A stretch of 64,000 bases of DNA from NCBI RefSeq assembly GCF_900205965.1, contig NZ_OAOF01000014.1, positions 84,048-148,047 of the forward strand, in the 5' to 3' direction. The position numbers and the translations under genes were made by a program. The stretch comes from Lacrimispora amygdalina. GTDB taxonomy: Bacteria > Bacillota > Clostridia > Lachnospirales > Lachnospiraceae. Positions within the stretch are counted from its first letter, which is position 1. Each line of letters opens with the position of its first letter. Shown in pieces: positions 59,551 to 64,000 of the stretch. The notes below the pieces were generated by a model. That model made no database searches. It worked only from the letters and a program-made list of their open reading frames with translations, and was not told the origin of the DNA.

Positions 59551-60230
59551 TCATCTTCCTCCTTTGTATCCTGCCACATATTCTTCTCTGCTTCATAAAG
59601 ATATTTTGACAATGCTGCCAGAGATACTGCCATATTCTCATTCTGAACCAGGATATGGGATGGAACAGACAAATGAACCGGTGCAAAATTCCAGATCGCT
59701 TTCACACCTCCGGCAACCAGTCTGTCGCATACTCCCTGGGCATACTCGGCAGGGACAGTAATAATTCCGATGTGTATATTCATTCTCTGGCAGAGGTTTT
59801 CCAGTTTATCCATGGAAAGGACCATCTTTTCTCCAACCCTGGTGTTCACCTTTCTTCCGTCAGAATCAAAAGCCATAACAATTTCAACTCCGTACTGCTC
59901 AAACCCTTTATAGGAGAGCAGTGCTTTCCCCAGATATCCCACACCAACAAGTGCCGCCTGATTGGTATTATGAAATCCAAGGAACTCCTCCATATCGGTA
60001 ATTAATTCCCTGATTACATACCCCATCTTAGGTTTTCCTGCTGTTTTAGCAACCAGTGCCAGATCCTTTCGGACCTGAACTTCATTTAACTGAAGATCTG
60101 AAGCAATGGCAGGAGCAGAGATGGTTTCCAGACCTTCATTGCATTTTCTTTCCAGATAATGATGGTAAATGGGAAGGCGTTCCAGTGATTTTCTGGATAT
60201 TCCCCCGACCATATGTTTTTTTTCTTCCAT
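59547..60230 (-). CDS. rex: Redox-sensing repressor Rex
   Basis: Rex represses fermentation genes when NAD is high relative to NADH. The 227 residues have an N-terminal winged helix (RLPIYHHYLERKCNEGLETI, LNEVQVRKDLALVAKT) and a Rossmann domain (AALVGVGYLGKALLSYKGFE, AFDSDGRKVNTRVGEKMV), ending in a helical tail. It forms an operon with LysR and lies upstream of the alcohol dehydrogenase. Start ATG follows GGGGGAGGTC. Confidence 0.95.
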   Translation of the reverse strand: MEEKKHMVGGISRKSLERLPIYHHYLERKCNEGLETISAPAIASDLQLNEVQVRKDLALVAKTAGKPKMGYVIRELITDMEEFLGFHNTNQAALVGVGYLGKALLSYKGFEQYGVEIVMAFDSDGRKVNTRVGEKMVLSMDKLENLCQRMNIHIGIITVPAEYAQGVCDRLVAGGVKAIWNFAPVHLSVPSHILVQNENMAVSLAALSKYLYEAEKNMWQDTKEEDD

Positions 60231-60261
60231 AATGACCTCCCCCAGTCTCTTTTCGTAACAA

Positions 60262-61299
60262 TCAGTTTTTACGGTCTGTCAGGAACATAGCATCGCCAAA
60301 GCTGAAGAAACGGTATTTTTCCCGAACTGCTTCTTCATATGCATGAAGTACATGATCTCTCCCCGCCAATGCAGATACCAGCATAATTAAGGTGGACTCC
60401 GGCAGATGGAAATTGGTAATCAGACAATCCAGTATCTTAAAACGATAACCTGGATAAATAAATATCTCAGTCCATCCGCTTCCTGCCTTTAATATACCGT
60501 CATCCGTTGACGCGGATTCCACGGTTCTGCAGCTTGTGGTTCCAACGCAGACAATCCTGCCCCCATTGCGTTTGGCATCATTTACCTTTTTTGCTTCCTC
60601 TTCTTCTACAATATAGAATTCGGAATGCATGTGATGAGCTTCTATCTCATCGACCTTAACCGGGCGGAATGTTCCAAGTCCCACATGGAGTGTAACATGG
60701 GCGATCTCCACTCCTTTTTCCTGTATCTCCTTTAATAAATCTTTTGTAAAATGCAGACCAGCAGTCGGTGCCGCAGCAGATCCTTCGTTCTTGGCATAAA
60801 CAGTCTGATACCGGTTTTTGTCCTGAAGCTGGTGCGTAATATAAGGAGGCAGAGGCATCTGTCCAAGCTGATCCAGAATCTCTTCAAAGATTCCTTCATA
60901 GGAAAACTGGATCAGGCGGTTTCCTTCTTCTACCACATCAATAACAGTACCTGTCAGAAGTCCGTCTCCAAATGAAATGACGGTTCCCACTTTTGCTTTC
61001 TTTCCCGGTTTAACAAGAGTTTCCCAGATATCATTCTCTCTTCTCTTTAATAGAAGAATCTCAATCTTAGCCTGGGTCCCTTCCTTAACTCCAAACAGTC
61101 TGGCCGGAATTACCTTGGTATCATTAATAACCAGGCAGTCTCCCTTTTTTAAATAATTCAGTATGTCCCTAAAATGTCTGTGCTCCATCTCTCCTGTATG
61201 CTTGTCCAGAACCAAAAGCCTGGAAGCAGAACGGTCCTCTAAGGGATCCTGGGCAATCAGCTCCTGGGGTAAATCAAAATAAAAATCTCTGACGTTCAT
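60262..61299 (-). CDS. queA: tRNA S-adenosylmethionine ribosyltransferase-isomerase (QueA)
   Basis: QueA adds the epoxycyclopentane precursor of queuosine to tRNA. The start is ATG at 61299 behind AAAGGAGAG, giving 345 residues; the open frame upstream overlaps the exported-protein gene and is rejected. Motifs are MNVRDFYFDLPQELIAQDPL, VINDTKVIPARLFGVKEG, AAPTAGLHFTKDLLKEI, VTLHVGLGTFRPVKVDEI and GGRIVCVGTTSCRTVES. No other que gene is adjacent. Confidence 0.96.
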   Translation of the reverse strand: MNVRDFYFDLPQELIAQDPLEDRSASRLLVLDKHTGEMEHRHFRDILNYLKKGDCLVINDTKVIPARLFGVKEGTQAKIEILLLKRRENDIWETLVKPGKKAKVGTVISFGDGLLTGTVIDVVEEGNRLIQFSYEGIFEEILDQLGQMPLPPYITHQLQDKNRYQTVYAKNEGSAAAPTAGLHFTKDLLKEIQEKGVEIAHVTLHVGLGTFRPVKVDEIEAHHMHSEFYIVEEEEAKKVNDAKRNGGRIVCVGTTSCRTVESASTDDGILKAGSGWTEIFIYPGYRFKILDCLITNFHLPESTLIMLVSALAGRDHVLHAYEEAVREKYRFFSFGDAMFLTDRKN

Positions 61300-61319
61300 T
61301 AAACTACTCTCCTTTATCA

Positions 61320-61358
61320 AAAATGCTCCTCTGCACGGTGCAACGCAGAGAAGCATCT
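61320..61358 (-). terminator. Terminator before queA
   Basis: ATGCTTCTCTGC pairs with GCAGAGGAGCAT (61322-61358, one G-T) and is followed on the minus strand by TTTTTGATAAAGG. It separates the exported-protein gene from queA. Confidence 0.75.
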
Positions 61359-61360
61359 GT

Positions 61361-62152
61361 TTACATATTGTTCGAATCGCTGGCAGATTCACCGGACGGC
61401 TCACTGGCTGATTCACCAGTTGTTTCTGCAGCAGCTTCCGGCGCTTCCTCCCCATTCTTCAGGGCATTATAAACTGCCAGAAGATTTTCATCGGACTTTA
61501 AAGCCTTCTCAAGACCTTCGTTTACCTCTTTCGCCATCTTTTGTACTTCCTCAGAATGGTTTACTTCTTCCATAAATTCAGATTCTTCACTGCTGTTATC
61601 CGCTGCCAGGTAACAGCTCCCATCCGGTGCTGTCTTTGCATAGCAGACAATCAGACTTGGTGCCATCGTCTCTGCCTGTCGAAATTTAATATCAAATCTG
61701 ACATAAACAACATAGTCTCCATCTGCAATCCCAGGTGTGGTAAAGCACACCAGATTATCAAAACTCTGATAAAACTTTACTTCTTCTTCCATTCTGGAAA
61801 GCAGCTGATCTAAACTCTCTTCTCCCGTATTACCTCCGTAAACCTGGGAAAGCGCATCTTTGTCACAGCTCTTTCTGGCATTAAAATATGACTTCATCAA
61901 ATCATTTACTTCCGGCACTGCATCCTTTTGCAGCGCAACTTTTACCTTCTGCGGCTGACCCGAAGTACTTTCTGACGGCGAACCCTCTGCCTTGGCAGAG
62001 ACCGTTTCCGGCTCTTTTCCGGTCTGTCCGGTTTTGTCCAAAACTACCACCGTCATGATCAGTATTACTGCAACCAATGGTATGGCAAGAAATTTTAAAA
62101 ACCGTCTGGTTTCCTCTTTCATCCCTTTCCATTTTCCTATTAAGTCCTTCAT
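61361..62152 (-). CDS. Exported membrane-anchored protein, unknown
   Basis: This 263-residue protein has a basic start and one N-terminal membrane anchor (about residues 19-41). An extracellular Ser/Gly/Pro/Lys linker is followed by a domain with MKSYFNARKSCDKDALSQVY, EEEVKFYQSFDNLVCFTTPG and DYVVYVRFDIKFRQAETMAP, like an NTF2/SnoaL-type fold. A helical tail is rich in E and S/A (KALKSDENLLAVYNALKNGE, then SASEPSGESASD). The low-complexity Ser-rich tail and anchor suggest an envelope role. I recognise no family. Confidence 0.75.
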   Translation of the reverse strand: MKDLIGKWKGMKEETRRFLKFLAIPLVAVILIMTVVVLDKTGQTGKEPETVSAKAEGSPSESTSGQPQKVKVALQKDAVPEVNDLMKSYFNARKSCDKDALSQVYGGNTGEESLDQLLSRMEEEVKFYQSFDNLVCFTTPGIADGDYVVYVRFDIKFRQAETMAPSLIVCYAKTAPDGSCYLAADNSSEESEFMEEVNHSEEVQKMAKEVNEGLEKALKSDENLLAVYNALKNGEEAPEAAAETTGESASEPSGESASDSNNM

Positions 62153-62227
62153 ATAGGCCTGACCTCCTGGAGAAACAATCTCGTCTTTATTCTATCAAAA
62201 AAACAGCCAAAAATCAACAAATAACTC

Positions 62228-62256
62228 TTGCGCTTTAAAACAATCTATAGTAGAAT
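62228..62256 (+). promoter_or_regulatory. Promoter of tRNA-Arg
   Basis: TTGCGC (62228-62233), a 17-base spacer and TAGAAT (62251-62256) lie about 10 bases before the tRNA. Confidence 0.7.
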
Positions 62257-62265
62257 GTAAAAGAT

Positions 62266-62337
62266 GCATCTGTAGCTCAGTGGATAGAGCAGTGGCCTCC
62301 GGAGCCGCGTGCGTAGGTTCGATTCCTATCAGATGCA
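62266..62337 (+). tRNA. tRNA-Arg (anticodon CCG)
   Basis: A 7-bp acceptor stem GCATCTG / CAGATGC, a D-arm GCTC...GAGC, an anticodon stem GTGGC / GCCGC with loop CTCCGGA giving anticodon CCG, and T-arm GTAGG-TTCGATT-CCTAT form a complete cloverleaf. The discriminator base is A. CCA is not encoded after it (next bases CTA). Confidence 0.95.
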
Positions 62338-62698
62338 CTATTTTTTTGCCCGGAAATAATTCTCTGAAACCTTGATTTTTACGGGGTTTACTCTTGCTTA
62401 TCTGATTTTACTATTGTTACCAGTTTTCCAGTTTTTACTATTTTTTATGATTTTTACTGAATTATAATGGATAGTTAATAGGTCAAAATAGTCACATCAA
62501 CCTCTATCATCACGTTTTTAGTCTCCATTCCGATGAAAAGCTGGCTTTAATATTGGATTACTGTTCTTATATGGCTTCCACTTATACAGTATATTTAACC
62601 CTGTCCGCATTATATTCCTTAATTTTTCCCCTTAAATCAATCAGTTTGGACATACTCTAATGTTGAAAAGAAATGGCATTACAAAACATGCAAGATTG
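62338..62698. other. Non-coding stretch after tRNA-Arg
   Basis: About 360 bases hold no convincing reading frame, no tRNA repeat and no recognisable integrase or att duplication. It is AT-rich with runs such as TTTTTACTATTTTTTATG. Its place beside a tRNA, followed by foreign-looking genes, would suit a degraded integration site, but nothing in it proves this. Confidence 0.6.
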
Positions 62699-62741
62699 AA
62701 ATACAAAAAGGAGGCGAAATTACGCCTCTTTTTTGTATTTA
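62699..62741. terminator. Terminator after toxin/immunity genes
   Basis: A hairpin GAGGCG / CGCCTC inside a longer AAATACAAAAA / TTTTTGTATTT inverted repeat gives T runs on both strands. It lies about 15 bases after the stop of the immunity gene. Confidence 0.85.
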
Positions 62742-62756
62742 AGATTCCTTTATGTT

Positions 62757-63218
62757 TTAACTATGTTTTTTCAAAAATAATCCTTCTTGCTGTGCTAATT
62801 GTTCAAGTAATTGTAATACTTTATCTGGTGCATTAAAAACAGCAACCGAAAATTCTCCTTTAATACTAATTAGAAAGTGGAACTCAGGAAAAAGAATTTT
62901 CATGCTTGAAAAATCTTTTAATATAATCTGACGAATAATATACGCTAATTTTTTAGGTGTATTATTCCTAATATTTATCTCAAATGGAAAATTAAAATCT
63001 TTTGGTATTTTTTTTATAGGTTCTATCAAATATATCTCACATTGATAATAATATATTAACTTTAAGATTATCCTGGTAATTTTTTTTGAAAATGTTTTAA
63101 GATAACTCTTTACAAAATATTCTTCTAATTCTAAATAACTGGGGTCATTAGTATTATATGGAATATAATCAATATAATAATAATTTTCAGATTCAAAAGA
63201 ATCTATATCTTCATACAT
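62757..63218 (-). CDS. Putative immunity protein for the adjacent secreted toxin
   Basis: This 153-residue, AT-rich protein has no signal peptide or membrane segment and many tyrosines and acidic residues. It opens YEDIDSFESENYYYIDYIPY, has KKITRIILKLIYYYQCEIYL and SMKILFPEFHFLISIKGEFS, and ends VLQLLEQLAQQEGLFLKKHS. It starts 13 bases after the toxin-like gene. In polymorphic toxin systems the immunity gene follows in exactly this place. Function is inferred from position and foreign base composition; I know no family with certainty. Confidence 0.55.
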   Translation of the reverse strand: MYEDIDSFESENYYYIDYIPYNTNDPSYLELEEYFVKSYLKTFSKKITRIILKLIYYYQCEIYLIEPIKKIPKDFNFPFEINIRNNTPKKLAYIIRQIILKDFSSMKILFPEFHFLISIKGEFSVAVFNAPDKVLQLLEQLAQQEGLFLKKHS

Positions 63219-63231
63219 AAAAATTCTCCTT

Positions 63232-63873
63232 CTATTTTCCTAGTACTTCACCATTTTCTCCTAATGAAGCCACTCTGTTACCTGATTTGTCTTTTAACTT
63301 CCATTTTCTTCCTCCATGATTAGCAGTATCTTTATCAATCGTCCAACCTTTTTTTTCTTTATAAGTAGTTCCATTATCATTTTTAACCTTTTGATCAAAC
63401 TTACCTAAATCAACATCTCCGTTTTTATCTCGTAGTCTTGATGGAATTTGGGCTCTTACTTGAGCTATTTCACGAGCACTAGAATTGCTTAACCAGTTTG
63501 TTATGGTATCATAGAGCCAAGATCCGGCTTTAACAGCACCATAACCTGCAACAATAATAACCGTTCCAGCAAAAGCAATTTCTCCTATTCCAGGAATAAA
63601 ATAAACTACTGTCGGTGCTGCCATTCGGGTATTTGAACTATTTGTTGACTTAACTAATTCTGCCTTTTTTAGTAACTCTTCAAATTCCGCTTTAGTATAA
63701 TAATCACCTTTAAGATATACCCCATCATCTGTTATAATAATGTTGGCAGTAGATTCTTTTGTGGAGTAATTTATTTTTAAGTCAGTATTGGCAAAAGCAG
63801 TTGTGTTCATACTTACCAACATCGTTACAACAAGCAGTATTGATAAAAATCTTTTTAATTTAATACATTTCAT
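63232..63873 (-). CDS. Secreted polymorphic-toxin-like protein
   Basis: The start is ATG at 63873 behind GAGGAG, giving 213 residues. It has a signal peptide (LSILLVVTMLVSM, AFANT cleavage), a spacer, and a hydrophobic middle (AAPTVVYFIPGIGEIAFAGT, IIVAGYGAVKAGSWLY) that could insert into a membrane. The compact basic C-terminal domain (SRLRDKNGDVDLGKFDQKVK, then KDTANHGGRKWKLKDKSGNR and VASLGENGEVL) resembles C-terminal toxin domains of the CdiA/Ntox nuclease class. Base composition is AT-rich. The domain assignment is from motif memory and not verified. Confidence 0.6.
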   Translation of the reverse strand: MKCIKLKRFLSILLVVTMLVSMNTTAFANTDLKINYSTKESTANIIITDDGVYLKGDYYTKAEFEELLKKAELVKSTNSSNTRMAAPTVVYFIPGIGEIAFAGTVIIVAGYGAVKAGSWLYDTITNWLSNSSAREIAQVRAQIPSRLRDKNGDVDLGKFDQKVKNDNGTTYKEKKGWTIDKDTANHGGRKWKLKDKSGNRVASLGENGEVLGK

Positions 63874-64000
63874 TTTGTTATCTCCTCGTATAATATTTTT
63901 AAGATACATAAATGTACCTTGATAACTTAATTAATTTTGTTCAATAGGCTTAGTTAAGCCCATGATATAATTGTCTTAGTGTCAATCAGGTAATAGTTCT

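Noticed and set aside
61300..61455. 52-codon extension of queA
   Set aside because: It covers the terminator and the end of the upstream gene; MNVRDFYFDLPQELIAQ is the normal QueA start.
1..64000. CRISPR arrays, rRNA genes, riboswitches
   Set aside because: Reading through the intergenic stretches showed no regularly spaced repeats, no rRNA sequence and no recognisable riboswitch aptamer; long gaps are few and accounted for.

Overview
The window looks like chromosome of a spore-forming anaerobic Firmicute of the Lachnospiraceae type (a Lacrimispora/Clostridium-like organism is my best guess; this rests on protein flavour and gene order, not on a 16S gene). The supporting signs are an hrcA-grpE heat-shock operon with a CIRCE operator, spore genes (gpr, spoIIP, a GerMN lipoprotein), an anaerobic cobaltochelatase (CbiK), iron-sulphur serine dehydratase, Rex-linked fermentative alcohol dehydrogenase, A/G-rich Shine-Dalgarno sites and frequent TTG starts.

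Layout: 1-6.4 kb holds grpE (cut by the edge), hrcA, two tandem exported 3D-domain proteins, hemW and lepA. An ISLre2-type insertion sequence (6483-8241) with a 10-bp target duplication follows, then a tiny holin-like type I toxin with a likely antisense RNA, then spoIIP, gpr and rpsT. From 11.6 to 27.7 kb, between rpsT and holA, sits a headless contractile-tail locus. It has a divergent regulator module, then tail terminator, sheath, tube, chaperone with a -1 frameshift site, tape measure, baseplate genes in PBSX xkd order, a tail fibre, decayed fibre fragments, holin and amidase. No capsid, portal, terminase or integrase gene is present. This is the architecture of an R-type bacteriocin (tailocin).

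27.7-37.5 kb is a run of minus-strand housekeeping genes: holA, comEC, GerMN lipoprotein, a histidine kinase without an adjacent response regulator, DegV, an ABC exporter and an unknown protein. 37.6-42.5 kb is the glycolytic cluster gap-pgk-tpiA-gpmI, punctuated by hairpins. 42.5-50.4 kb carries a Na/Pi-type transporter, a plus-strand PHP phosphatase and sdaAB-sdaAA, and a TRAP transporter. 50.6-55.3 kb has argH followed by a YfhO/GtrA pair likely to glycosylate an envelope polymer. 55.4-62.2 kb has apbE-cbiK, an alcohol dehydrogenase next to rex-LysR, queA and an exported protein.

The right end holds tRNA-Arg(CCG), a non-coding stretch, and an AT-rich pair that looks like a secreted polymorphic toxin and its immunity protein. 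The least ordinary content is the tailocin with its control region and frameshift site, the decayed fibre cassettes, the type I toxin locus beside the IS, and the toxin/immunity pair at the right edge. Functions are inferred from sequence motifs and known families; no database search was run.
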